Origin: Chlorocebus sabaeus
Lineage: Eukaryota; Chordata; Mammalia; Primates; Cercopithecidae
Direction: 5' to 3'
NCBI RefSeq assembly: GCF_047675955.1
Contig: NC_132910.1
Location: 112,017,143 to 112,081,142, forward strand
DNA: 64,000 bases
Numbering within the stretch: the stretch's first letter is position 1; every line of letters begins with the position of its first letter. The notes under the pieces are model-generated. The model had not been told where the DNA came from, made no database searches, and saw nothing but the letters and a program-made list of their open reading frames with translations. Positions 37,500 to 49,299 of this stretch are shown one piece after another. The translations under genes and the position numbers were made by a program.

Positions 37500-39189
37500 A
37501 AAGAAACTGCAAAATTACCAGGGTTAGCATGTTAATACCGGTTATGGAAAATAGACTCTTTCTCAAATAATTTCTATATCCACATAAAATGTAACGTGTC
37601 TTCCAAAATCAGTATTGCACAGCCCAGGGATAAAGGAGTTTGCTTCTGAGTTTGTTTGTTTTTTTACTTCCTAGTCAGCAACAAAAAGAAAATGCTTAAA
37701 CTATTACACTGTTTGTTTGTTTATCTCAGGGTTCAAAGTATCCCACACTTTATCAACTGTAGGAAATTAAATTTATATTTATTCCTGATAGCAGTTAAAC
37801 AAAACGTCAGTTTTGGTTCCCCACTTCTTCCTTGTGATCAAACCTCTGCTGCTAAGGCACAGTTTAAACACAGAAGTTGATGCTGAAATGTTTGGAATTC
37901 ACTACCATTATTTTTTCATTGCCCAGGTTTATTTGCAGAGATATAACAAAATGTGTTAAATAATAGGCCAACACACACTTGTCAAGAGATACTGATTAGT
38001 GGGCAAAGCCATTCTTATTTTCTGGTTAGCAAAACTGGAACCTAGACAGTCTTCTAAAGTCTCTAGTGTTGTAATTTATTTCAAGGAGTCAGTGGTATTT
38101 CATTTCCCATATCAGCTTCTCTGAAAAGATCAGAAACCAAGAACCTTTGAATCTAACTCATCCATGTTTCACCTGTGGTACCTATAACTATAAAGGTATA
38201 TTCTGTCTTTTCTGAGATCCCAAGGTTGTTAATATTCCCTTCCTGCCAGAAGGTAATGTTCTTTACTACCTTTGTCTGTAATTTTTATAAATTGTAGAAA
38301 GATAACAGGCTTGCTTCCAGGTATTCATTTTTAAATGTAAAAAGAGGTCCTCTATTATATTTATCATACCTAACTAATGAGATTTCTATCATAGTTTAGC
38401 TACATATTTGATTTATCTAAATATATCCTTTTAGGAAAAGGGTATATTCTTAAACCTAAATAAAAAAATTATATAGATATTAAAAGCAAATAAATATGAT
38501 AAATGTGCTGGGAAATACTTAAAAACTATCGCTGTTATTTTGAACATATTTGTAAACAAGATCAATTAATATTTATAATTATTTTCCAAAAGTGTAATTA
38601 TTAAGTGTTTTTTTCCCTGAAAAGTATTACCATATAAACATTGATAATCATTTTGGTAAGATAATTTGTTTAATTCTAAAGGTTAGTTATATCCCTTAGT
38701 ACATCCCTTAGTACATGCAAATAGTGTAGCTCTTCTATATGCACATGGATATGTTTAATATTTATATTATTGTATAGATGTGAATTATTTTTTCAAGATA
38801 AAATTCACAATACTTTTTCAAGAAACAACAAACACGCAAAATTTAATGTTGCCGAGAAAAGAGGCACAGGCGAGAAGATACCTACACTTAAGTTACATTA
38901 TACTAAGATACTCCATATCTTCATGAACATTATAAAAAAAAAAAAATTGTTGTCTTAAGTTACTTCTCTCTGTGACAAAATAATCTGGTTGGTAATAGAA
39001 TGAACCAGTACTTTAAGAAGAAAATACTAAATAGATAGGTGAGTTTACCTGTTTTTTGTAAAACAACTGGCTTTTGTTATGATATAAGACATAAAATGGT
39101 GTATTGTGGTGTTAGAAGTTGAGGGTTTTGAATAAATCTATTTGTATGGAATGATGTTTATTTTACCTGAAATTGGTTAAATGCTCAAA
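37500..39189. other. No feature seen
   Basis: AT-rich DNA, with a 13-base A run near 38934. No gene or recognisable repeat. Confidence 0.45.
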
Positions 39190-39489
39190 TATCTAAACCA
39201 CATACTTAGAGTGTTCTGTAGTGAAATGAGAGAGTTCCCTGACCCACCTCACGGGATATGCAACAGGGGTGTGGCTTGTCTGTTTAGGCCACTTCACAGT
39301 CAAACACCTCATAGAAGGGGGGCCACACAGGCAGGGGCAGGAGCCAGGGCAAGCCATGCTACCATGTCTAGGGGTGGGTGCCTGTGACTCCCAAAGCCCC
39401 AGTGCGTGTGTTACAGTGCTCTTTTAGCTCTGCCATCTGCAAATAGGCTTAAGTGTTAACCAACTCAGTGCCTTTTGGTACCAGGTTCT
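39190..39489 (-). mobile_element. ERV internal leader, partial
   Basis: GC-richer DNA lying directly 3' (minus strand) of the LTR at 39490. A primer-site-like CCTGGTACCAAAAGG lies about five bases beyond the LTR edge (plus about 39471-39485), so this is probably the leader of the same provirus, cut off near 39190. No gag frame was recognised. Confidence 0.5.
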
Positions 39490-39981
39490 TGTCCGATGTA
39501 CAGGAAGAATCAGGTCACACAGACAAATTGAAGGATGGTAAATGTGGGGAATTTTATTGCCAGATGGATGTGGCTCTCAGAAGGATTGATGGGGAGCTGG
39601 AAAGGGGTTGGAGTGGGAAGATGATCTTCCACTGGAGTTCGTCCATCCTGCGGCCAATCTCCACTCCAACCATCCGCAGGAGAATTCCTCTCAACATTCC
39701 GACACTCCTTTTCTTCTCTCCTTCACTGCTGCACCACACTGCTGCTCTGCCATTCTTCTGCTCCTCTACTCTTCTGCTCTTCTGTTCATGGAGGCTGGCG
39801 TTTGGGGTTTATACGGGTACAGGATAGGAAAGTGTGGCAAGCCAAAATGCAACATTTGGGCACAAATACATGAATGTCTGTTCCCATTTAGGGCCATGGG
39901 TTTCCAGGCTTTTGAAGGTAGGGCCTTTGCTGAGGAACTGCCCTCTTCTACCTATTATCTTTCTGTCTCTTGTCCGTATCA
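39490..39981 (-). mobile_element. Class I ERV LTR
   Basis: Reads on the plus strand from TGTCCGATGTACAGG to GTCCGTATCA, that is TG...CA. The minus-strand poly(A) signal is at plus 39552-39557, and a TATA-like site (minus CGTATAAACCC) lies near 39810. A CTGCTCTTCT-rich tract (39725-39790) is a short internal repeat. The family was not named. Overlapping frames of about 125 codons run through it in two frames and are not genes. Confidence 0.75.
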
Positions 39982-39996
39982 ATAGTACCATACTAG

Positions 39997-40292
39997 GCTG
40001 GGTGCAGTGGCTCATGCCTGTAATCCCAGCACTTTGGAAGGCTGAGGTGGGTGGATCATGAGGCTAGGAGTTCAAGATCAGCCTGGCCAAGATGGTGAAA
40101 CCCTATCTCTACTAAAAATACAAAATTAGCTGGGTGTGGTGGTGAGCACCTGGAATTCCAGTTACTTGGGGAGGCTGAAACAGAAAATTGCTTGAACCTG
40201 GGAGGCAGAGGTTTCAGTGAGCTGAGATCACACCACTGCTCCCCAGCCTGGGCGACAGAGAGACACTCTGTCTCAAAAAATCAAAGAAAAAA
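39997..40292 (+). mobile_element. AluS-like SINE, full length
   Basis: Plus-strand Alu from GGCTGGGTGCAGTGGCTCAT to an A-rich tail with TC. A perfect 13-bp target duplication AGTACCATACTAG flanks it (39984-39996 and 40293-40305). It landed two bases outside the LTR end. Confidence 0.96.
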
Positions 40293-40305
40293 AGTACCAT
40301 ACTAG

Positions 40306-42129
40306 AAATCTAAAATAAATTTCCATTGATTTTATTTATAGCCTAACTTTTAAAGGAATTGAAAATGCTGGTTATCATTATGTATTCAGGTTAATTTCAC
40401 ACAAACCTTATTACTGCTATTGTCTAACTAGTCACTACAAGCTTAATTGTATTTATCAATTTACATTTGTAAAAGTTTTATCTAATTATTATCCTAAATT
40501 TCCCAGTCACAAAGAATTAAAATATATGTTTTATCTGTATGGCATATATTTTTATAATACAGATTTAAATATTTTTATATAAAAGTGTGCAGAATAATAA
40601 ATAAAAGCAGTTTTTCAGCTCCCCCATGCATTCTCATTTACTAATAGTAAAAATAGCTAACCAGTTAAGAGTTTATTCTTTCAGGTATTTGCAATATATA
40701 TGCTTATATACAAAACTTGTCTTATAAATATCACATATATTTATACCATAAAATATTTATATATAGTATGCAATATTTAGTATATTATTCTGTAGAGTAT
40801 TATATTATTATACAATATATTAAATAAAACAATGTTATTCAATGTTAGGTTTTCACTTCATAATATTTCTTGTGTCTCATTCCAGGTCCATGAATAAAAA
40901 TCTAGTTTATTCTTTTTAAAAGCTTCATAGTGTTTTATGAAGCATGGAGAAGAACACAATTTCTTCTGGAATATTTGTTATATTTTGTTTGGTTCAGTTG
41001 GTTATTTCCCTTATAACTGAGCATCACTATATAATTTTGGAGTTGGTGTTGGCTGTGCTATTTATTAATACTTTGGTGACAAGTAGTCCTACTTTAACCT
41101 GAAAGGGTGAATGCGGATTGAACATTGAAAATGTGATATAAAAAATGTTTTCATATCAAGTGAAATCTCAGTGATGTCATCATCTTGTACACATTAAGTT
41201 TCCACAATAGTTCCAAATTTTGTAAATGACAGGATAATTTAAGCCTGACATGTCATTCATAAATCTAGACATGACAAATTCAAAAGAACTTCTTGTTCTG
41301 TTGACATTAATATCATAATTAAGCCTCTCTCAGGAACTAAGCTTTAGCACAACATTCAGAATATTAATTAGCTTATTAAAATAGTATTGTTTGTATAGAT
41401 CTGTTAATATTTAATTTGTAGATTTGATTTGATTTTATACCTTCATAGAAAATATAAGCATAAGAGTTCATATCTAGATTTTAAAAGTAGTAAAAGTATT
41501 ATTATATTAATATTTTAATAAAATATGCATAAGACTGGGAGTTCACAATAGTTTATTTACTTTAAAAGAGGCCATACTTTATTCAGCTTTAAGAGACGTT
41601 GTTATAGAAAATAGTCTTAATAAAGACTATATGATAACTACTAGCTGTGTACTGTACATTTAGCTATGGAAAATGTGTGTGAATTTTACACTTCAAACTG
41701 TTTTAATTTAAAAATTAAAAATAGGGCATATCTAGGTCTTTATATTATATGAAGACAAAAGTTTAGTAAAGGAAGAGTTTTCCAATATTATTAATGATCT
41801 CCATGAAAGTATATAATGTAAAATTCATTAGAGTAATTATGTAATAATTTATTCACCATGGTTTTTCCAGGGTCTAGAAAATTTTTTTTGTTCAGTAAGT
41901 ATCTGTTTACAATAAATTTGTGAATGAATACATACATAGGTGAATGACAGATTATCTCGTATTGTAAATAAATGTATTGTTTTTCTTCTATAAGAAATAC
42001 ATTTTGATAAATAATTATTTGGGTAGAGACCTGAGAAGTCAGTGTTAGAATTAAAGCATGAATATTTTTGGTTTAAAAAAAAAATCTGTCTCAATTTTAA
42101 TATAGAGAGGATGTCCTAAGGCACATTAA
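40306..42129. other. AT-rich stretch, no confident feature
   Basis: Very AT-rich, with TATA-type simple DNA at about 40540-40570 and 40690-40830. Nothing recognised as gene or element. Confidence 0.45.
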
Positions 42130-43754
42130 TATAGAGAGAATGCCTTAAGGCATTACTTCTCCACGAACGGAAATTACCCAGCCTCCAAGCCCTTATGAAA
42201 GATTAAGTAGAAAGGCAGAACCTAAAGAGTGGCAGAAAAAGGCCCTTCAAAAATTAACATAATCAAAAAGGCATTACAAAACTGACAACAGCATAAAAAT
42301 CATACTTTTTTACAGAACTCTGAAATTAAACAAAAGCTTACAATCATTTGAGACATGCTATTCAAAAACAGCCAGATTTTGTAAAAACAGTGATTTTGGG
42401 GGATATTAACTTGCCCTTTTCCCATCCACCTCTCCCCAAGTGCATAGTAGACTTTAAAACGACAGCCTCAGAACCATGAAGCCATAAAATCTAGCAAAGT
42501 AGTAGCCGTTGGATGGGGGAAGACTTATTAGGCAGCTCATCCAAAAGTCCATACCTAGAAATTGTTTACTGTTTGGTGTGGATGGGAACACCCTGTCAAA
42601 GTCTCATTTCCACAGCTGTTTGTTATTAGATTCTATTTTGAGCTTGGTCAATAAAAGAAGTTCTATTGCCCAAGAAGTTGCTGAAAAATTGCTTTCAAAT
42701 ATTTAACATTGCAGCTGACAAACGCAGTGATACCAGTTGGGACAAACAAGAGGAATTCAAAACATTTATAAGAATTATATGAGAAATACGTTGTTCACAG
42801 TGGCTTTGAAACCTCTTCATTTTCCTAGGGACCTAAAAAGTCTGTGTGACAGTGTGCATGCTCAGAAAAGCCCAAAGAATGCAATAATACTTCACTCCTA
42901 TCTGATTTTGAGACTCAATGCAAACAGGAAATGAAGGCTAAAGCAGAGTAAAAAACTGCTCACAAGTGCATTGAACACATGACCAATACCAGAAAGAGAG
43001 GACCTTGGCAAAGTTTGGGAGACTTATTGATTCAAGACATTTAGGGAAGTCTCTGTCCAAATATTCCTTAATTACTAAGCTAAATAAGCAGAGACTTTAC
43101 TAGCCATAAATGTCAAGGAATACAGAGTTTATAGATTCTTTTCAGGGACGTTACTAAACAAACCAACCACAGAAATAATAAGGAAATCACCTCCACCAGT
43201 AAAACCTAGGAAAGGAAGGGGAGTCTGAAATCCAGGCTTACAGTTCAATTCATATTATCTAAAAGATGCAGTTTTCAATACAAATGCTTTTAAGAAATGT
43301 TTTTTAAGAAGCATTAAATTACGTCCCATACCAATAAAACAAAGCAGTCAATAGAAGCTAACACTAAGGAATAACAGGTATTGGACTCACTAGACAAAGA
43401 TTTTAAATTAGCTACTTTAAATACATTTAAAGAACTAAAGATAATTATGTCTAAAAGACTAAAGTATGCGATTGACATCTCATCAAACACAATACGTCAA
43501 TAAAAAGAGAGAAATTCCAAAAAAGAACACCCCCAAAATTTTGGATTTAGGAACTATATTAATTGAAGCTTAAAGTAATCATAAGAATGACTCAACAGCA
43601 GATTTAAATTTACTTAAAAAAAGAATTAGAACAATGAAAAAGTAAGTCAATAGAGTTTATCCTGCCTGTGGAGCAAAGAGAAATGAGAATGAAAAAAGTG
43701 GGCAGAGTCTCAGAGGTCTGAGGGACACCACAACACATATCATATCAACATACA

Positions 43755-44515
43755 AAATAATTGTGACATAAGAAGAGGAAGTGTGTGCTGATTGGTCTGT
43801 GGGCAGTCCTGGGTGGGCCCAGAAAAAGCACCATAAGTTCTAACTCAGGTCCATGGAACTGACAGCTCATCCCCCAGGCTTCAGGCCATCCCTGCCTTGA
43901 AGGTGGGGCTTCACTGGACACCTGCCCCTTTCCAGCCAGGAGCCTGTTTCCTGCTGCCATTAGCCTGCCATCTACAGTGCCACAGTGCCCAGGCTATTCC
44001 TGCTGAGGGGTGCCTGCAGGCCCATGCTGAGCCAACATTAGCCTTCCCTCAGCCTCCCCATGCTCTTTGGTGCTGAAAGTCTGGAGGAAACTGAGGCAGC
44101 AGGGGACTGGTGTGTCAGCACTGCCCCAAGCACATGCGAACCTGACCAGGTCATGACAATGCTCATGCTTGGCCACAACTTTGTTCTAAAATTGGATCAG
44201 GTGCAGGGGGTGGGGTGAGGCCAGGCAGCAGGAGCAGACACTTCTGAGCCTGTTAGGGAAATGGGGTTTCTCAGGCCTCAGAGACTGCAGAGATGCCTGG
44301 GTTCCCAGCTGTCACTGGGCAGCTGCTGCTCTGCGTGGGAGAGCGGGGCTGCTGCCCCACCAACTTGGAAGTGAGCAGGGCTTCCACCTGTTCCCAGCTC
44401 CTGTGGGCTCATGGAGTTCTCAGCCCCCACTGCACCTCACTTACTGCAGCTGGCATCATGGCAGCAGCAGCCACCCCAGACAGGAAACTGCTGCCATCAT
44501 ATTCGCACATTGACA
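43755..44515. other. GC-rich block inside an old L1, identity unknown
   Basis: About 750 bases of distinctly GC-rich DNA replace part of the L1 5' region. It starts near GTGTGTGCTGATTGGTC and ends near CTGCCATCATATTCGC; the L1 continues just beyond. The composition and TG...CA-like ends would suit an LTR or another insertion, but no target duplication or poly(A) is visible. Short frames occur on both strands without recognisable domains. Confidence 0.6.
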
Positions 44516-44704
44516 CATTTTAGTCAAACTTTCAAAAGCCAAAAACAGAAACCTTCTAAAGCATCATGAGACAAGGAACTCATGATATAGAAAGGATTCA
44601 CAATAACACTAACAGCAGCATTCTCACAAGAACTACAGAGACCAGAAAGCTGTCGTTTTTGAATGACATATTCAAATTGTTGAAAAAGAAAAAGACCATC
44701 ATTA

Positions 44705-44987
44705 GGTTGGGGGCAGAAGCTCATGTCTATAATCTCAGCACTCTGGGAGGCCATGGCAGGAGGATTTCTTGAAGCATAGGGATTTCAGACCAACCTGGAC
44801 AACAGGGCAATACTTCATCTCTACCAAAAAAATAAAAAAATGAAAAATAACCAGGCATGGTGGCCCATGCTTGTAGTCACAGCCAGTTGAGAATCAGAGG
44901 TGGGAATTCTGCTTGAGCCTAGATGCTCAAGGCTGCCCAGAGTTGTTATGGTGCCACTGCACTCTATCTTGGGTGAAAGAGTGAGAA
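44705..44987 (+). mobile_element. AluJ-like SINE
   Basis: Diverged plus-strand Alu dimer with the middle A-rich linker at about 44823-44850. Its tail has been replaced by a (GGGGA)n tract. Imperfect duplications AGACCATCAT and AGATCATCAC flank the Alu plus tract. It sits in the old L1. Confidence 0.88.
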
Positions 44988-45065
44988 AGGAGAGGGGAGG
45001 GGAGGGCAGGGGAGGGGAGGGGAGGGGAGGGCAGGGGAGGGGAGGGGAGGGGAGGGGAGGGGAGA
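44988..45065 (+). repeat. (GGGGA)n microsatellite
   Basis: About fifteen GGGGA-type units with a few GGGCA interruptions, forming a pure-purine strand. It replaced the A tail of the Alu. Runs of four G at short spacing could form G-quadruplex structures. Confidence 0.95.
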
Positions 45066-45879
45066 TCATCACCTAAAATAATTATACTCAGCAAAAAAAA
45101 GTCCCTCAGAAAATATAGTTTTATGTAGATATAAATATTGTAATCCCAGAGCAATCATGAAGAAAACATCTCACACTATATATTAAAAGGAAAAACGAGG
45201 AAAATAAAATGGAGAACTAAAACGTTTATTTTACACAACAGAAGGCAGAAATAGAAGAACATTTAAAATAAACGTGAGATACATAAATATACATACACAC
45301 ACATAGGTAAACATTTATAAAATAAAACTAATCTTATCAGTAATTTTATTAAATGTAATTTGTTGAACATTCCAATCAAAAGATATGTATTGAAAGAGAA
45401 AAAAATATCCAATTATATGTTGTGTATGAGGACACACTTTATATTAAAAGGCACAAGTAAGTTAAACGTTAAAGGGTAGAAATTAATATATCATTCAAAT
45501 AGTAACCAAAAGACACCTAGAATGACTCTATTAATAACAAAAATTACAATTTAAGAAAATAATGTTATTAGAAGAAAAGACATTTTAAGTGATAAATGGG
45601 TCAAAATATCAGGGAGAGACAACAATTACAAACCTATAGCATCTAATAACAAAGCTTTAAAATGCATGAAGCAATAACTGAGAGAACTGAAGGAAAACAG
45701 ACAGCTTAACAGTAATAGCTGGAGACTCAAACATCCATCTTTTAATAAAGGGTAGAACAAGTAGGCAGAAGACAGAAAAGACAATAAAAGACTGGAATAA
45801 AACTGTGCACAATATATTCCTAGTACACATTATATCCATGCAACAACCGTTAACGATCAAAAAAAAAAAAAAAATCATT

Positions 45880-46735
45880 CCACTCACAATAGTGATATGA
45901 CTTCGATGACAGCAGGAACACTAGAGTCCTTAGTTTTGTGCCAGTAGGAGTAATGGCACAGACCTACATGTGGAGTGGTCTCAAGAAGTAAAAAGTTTAA
46001 TAGGCTCTCTTGCTTCCCCACTGAGCACCTCCTGAATGTGCTGCTGACTCAATTGTGCTGCTTTCAGCTTTCCTGTGAGGGGAGGTCCCAGTGCACAGAT
46101 GTTTTTCAAGTTCCTCAGTTTATACTGAAATTAGGTAGGGATTCATCAGGGCAGCAAGTAGGCCTCCTAGAAGAGAGGAGGCCTCCAAATCTATTGAGTC
46201 CCCACAGTGTGCTCAAGCCCAGGCAAATTTCTGTGATTAAAATGAATTATTAATCGGAAAAAAAAAAGTTTAATAGGCAAAAAAAATAGAAGAAAACAGA
46301 GACAGAGGGAGGGGGGCTCAGAACAAAGAGGAACGCTGTGTGCCTCCGAAATGCAGTGCATCATATCTGGAGGCTGGAGGAGGCAGTGTCTGGTTTGCAT
46401 AGGACTCAGGGGATTGGTTTGACCAGGTGTATCATTCACATAGCCGAAAAACCTGGCCCTCCCACCTCAGCCTTTAACATGCAAATGCGGGTCACCATGA
46501 TGTTTTGAACACATGGCGTTACGTGGGGGCTGCCATGACACTTGGTACACCTGGTAACAAGGAGAAGGTGGGGGGAATCACCATGCTGGGTAGACCCAGT
46601 TTCTGTTTTCCGGTGTTTGCATATCAAAGCTTGCCGGCCTGGCTCTTTAAGCCAACTTTTTTTTTAGTTTCCACCAAGAACCTTTACCCCATCTAGCTGC
46701 CTAAAATAATTTCTTAATAACTCCTGTATTATTCA
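45880..46735 (-). mobile_element. Class I ERV 3' LTR, with inserted retrocopy
   Basis: Left LTR of a minus-strand provirus. It shares with 51565-52162 a long, clearly paralogous stretch, for example GCTTGCCGGCCTGGCTCTTT (46629-46648). On the minus strand the LTR starts TGAATAATACAGGAG, just after a polypurine-like GAGGGG. The left limit is approximate. It is longer than its sister because of the insertion at 46006-46262. Confidence 0.87.
46006..46262 (+). mobile_element. Retrocopy of unknown transcript, poly(A) tailed
   Basis: A 250-base insertion in the 3' LTR ending in ten A (46258-46267, partly shared with the duplication). A 15-bp duplication AAAAAGTTTAATAGG flanks it (45990-46004 and 46263-46277). 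ATTAAA lies about 20 bases before the A tail. The sister LTR has an uninterrupted AATTTAATAGGCAGG at this place (51686-51700). The source transcript was not recognised. An inverted pair AGGCCTCCT/AGGAGGCCT occurs near 46161-46185. It was inserted by L1-type machinery; that is an inference from tail and duplication. Confidence 0.85.
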
Positions 46736-46744
46736 CCCCTCAAA

Positions 46745-47950
46745 GAGAAGTAAGCCTAATTATTGTTAGGGGGTATTGGATGACGATTCTTTCTGGCTAC
46801 TTCCTGTTGAAAAGGGGCATTGTGTGGGGGAACAGCAGTTGGGCCTTCTGAGGTTTATCTAAGAGTTCTGGGAATAATGCTGTGTCCATGTGTGGCTCTG
46901 CTCACAGCACCATTTGGAGTTTGATTACTTCTAGGGGAAAAGAGAGAAATTCGACAAGAAGGTTTAAAATATAGGGTTTGAATATGAGCGTTAAGATTAC
47001 CACCATTAATAGGAGTCTTTTAGATTATAACTGACAGTAGAGTTTGACAGCTGTTAGTTATACCAGTGGATTGCAATACTGGATTGCCTCCACTAGATGC
47101 TGCTGTGCATTACCAGAAATGTTAATAGAAAAGTAACATTTTTCTTGAGAAAAGCATACATTTCCCCTTGGCTTGGCACTAGAGAATAACTTTTGGCTTA
47201 GGTCATTTTTATAACTTGTAATATGATTGGAAGAGATACGTTATTGGGTGGCTAAAACAACTTTAGCATTACTTTTGACGATTCCTTTTCTTTAATTATT
47301 GATTTTTTTTTTTTTACTTGTATAGACTCTGTTATAACATATTAAACGTTTTTACTTGTTTTAAATACTCATTCTTTAAACAGCCAGTCATTTCTTTCTA
47401 GGACAAATATTTGCCACACAAAATTTTTCCTTGCATAAAATTTATTTCTTTATAATATTTTTTCATAGCTTAGAGTGCATTATACTGCCAAACTTCAGTA
47501 AAAAATCTTATTAAACTTGATGGTAAAACTTTTATGTTTATTTCTTATTAGTAACTATTACTTCTGCTATAAGCAAAACAATCTGGATTAATTTTTTCTG
47601 CAATTATTAATCCTGTTATAAGGATGATAATCAGGCAAAATATTACAGCAATTAGAATTTTATAACCAGAATTTCACATTGTAGGTGCCACAGTGTATAG
47701 TTCTATTGCAAATTATAGTGTGACTATAATCATTCCCACAAGAGTGGCCTAGTAAATAATTTTTCTCTAAAACTTTACTTGCTAAGATACAACATTTTCC
47801 TTAGGGGATTTAAAAAGTTACAAATGTAATCCTATGTATATTTAAAAATCTGCCTATAAATATGCGTTAAAAAGAAGTTGTAATATTTGGCGGTGAATTT
47901 GAAAGGAAAGGGTAGAAACAATAAAAAGTATTTGGTTAGGTAAGGCTGGG
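46745..47950 (-). pseudogene. ERV env remnant
   Basis: The last part, about 46830-46970 on the minus strand, reads as the cytoplasmic tail end of a class I retroviral envelope protein and lies just before the 3' LTR, as expected. The rest up to about 47950 occupies the env position but is too decayed for me to align. Many stops and AT-rich drift make it non-functional. No intact surface or fusion domain is visible. Confidence 0.55.
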
Positions 47951-48039
47951 ACTGAGTAAGATGAGTAACCCTTATTCAGTTACTTATTTTTTATGATTTT
48001 CAGCTTAAGATCCTGTATTTTTTTACTTTGATATTCAGT

Positions 48040-49110
48040 TCGTCCCTCTGGGCTGTCAGAGGTTGCTCCCAAGCTCTTCAGGCTTGACTTGAGTGTGATG
48101 TATCCAGGAGTCCATTCCTGTAACCTTTACTGCTGAGGGGGTTGAAAGAAGAACGGTGTAAGGCTCTTCCCAGGTTGGGTTAGGGGAGGAGACAGAGATG
48201 AGCCTTTACACTAATACCAAATTTCCTGGGTTAAATACAGGTGGTTTCTGTTGGCAGTGAGCTAAAAAGGTTACATGCTTAACCAATTTAGAGATTTCCT
48301 GCCTGACAACAATCTCTGAGGACATTGATAAGTTGTATCCTTTCCCAAGTGAAAAGCTGGGTGAAGGATTTTAAGGACTTTCCATTGGCCAGAGGCTGGA
48401 AATAGTGTTTGTCATCCTGACTCTAGCCATCCTGAGGGCTTAAAAGAATGCCTTTGACACGTGGACTATTTTATTTTTGCAAGGGATACTGAGGTTTAAT
48501 TTTTCTTATGGAGCCTTCCTAGATTAGAAGGGGTTTCAACCGTACTAACGTTTTGAGCCTTTTTGCCTCTGACTTAGCTGCCTGATTAGCTATCTCTTTC
48601 CTTCAGCTACCTTATTTGTTTCCTTTTGATGTTCCTTACAACACATCCCTGCTATTTCTCGTGGAAGAAAACCTGAGGATAATAACCTGTTAATTCCCTG
48701 ATGATATCTTATAGGAATTTATGAGTGATAAGAAAATGCCTTTCTCTTTAAATGGAAGCATGAGCATAGAAAATTAGGAAAGCATACCTGGAGTCAGTGT
48801 AACTGTTAGGTACCTTTCCCCTGCTTAATTTAAGCTCTTTTTTTTTTTTTTTTTTTTTTTGAGAGCAATTAGCTCAGCTAATTGAGTACTTCTGGCTGGG
48901 GAGAGATGTTATTTAGAGCGACTACTGCTTATCCCACCTTACGAATTCTTGCTTTACCAACTGTTTGTTAGCTAAGAGCTCCCCCTAGAGGACAGTCATC
49001 CTGCCACATTATGTGGAGTGTCAACAGTTAAATTATGTCTTAGGGCTAACTTGGAGGCTTTTCTGACTAGTAGTGCTATGGTGACTATGGCCTGGAAGCA
49101 TGTGTAAATA
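48040..49110 (-). pseudogene. ERV pol remnant (RNase H and end of integrase)
   Basis: In minus orientation three pol parts can be read. An end-of-RT connection segment lies at about 48970-49100. RNase H with a TDSRYAF-type motif lies at about 48730-48960. The C-terminal part of integrase lies at about 48050-48300, just before env. Protease and the RT catalytic core are missing, so a large deletion lies between gag and the connection segment. The integrase core is also mostly gone. A 23-base A run (plus 48838-48860) interrupts RNase H, and stops are frequent. Confidence 0.75.
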
Positions 49111-49299
49111 ATTGCAACAAAGGTGGAGAAAAATATTGGATTAGAGTTTTAACTGAGATGACCCTTACAGTCATAGTATGGGAAGAGGTGAGGCCTGGAT
49201 TAGAGAGGAGAAAAAAGAGAGACCGGCTTTAGTGTTTAGAAGGAGGTTTACTTTCCTTCCTTTAATTTGCAGAATCACTTGGGGCTTCTGTGCTATATT

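Larger units (their letters stand above)
42130..45860 (+). mobile_element. Old L1 (L1M/HAL1-like) 5' region, interrupted
   Basis: From about 43330 the sequence follows the long 5' region of old L1M elements in sense, for example ATTGGACTCACTAGACAAAG near 43380 and ACAGCAGATTTAAATTTAC near 43595. After the GC-rich block it resumes at TAGTCAAACTTTCAAAAGCC (44521) and, after an Alu, continues from about 45065 to 45860. The part at 42130-43330 is probably the same element but is harder to prove. Confidence 0.6.

Noticed and set aside
39453..39985. Overlapping frames of about 125 codons in two plus-strand frames
   Set aside because: They read through an LTR in antisense; the protein-like pattern comes from the CTGCTCTTCT repeat.
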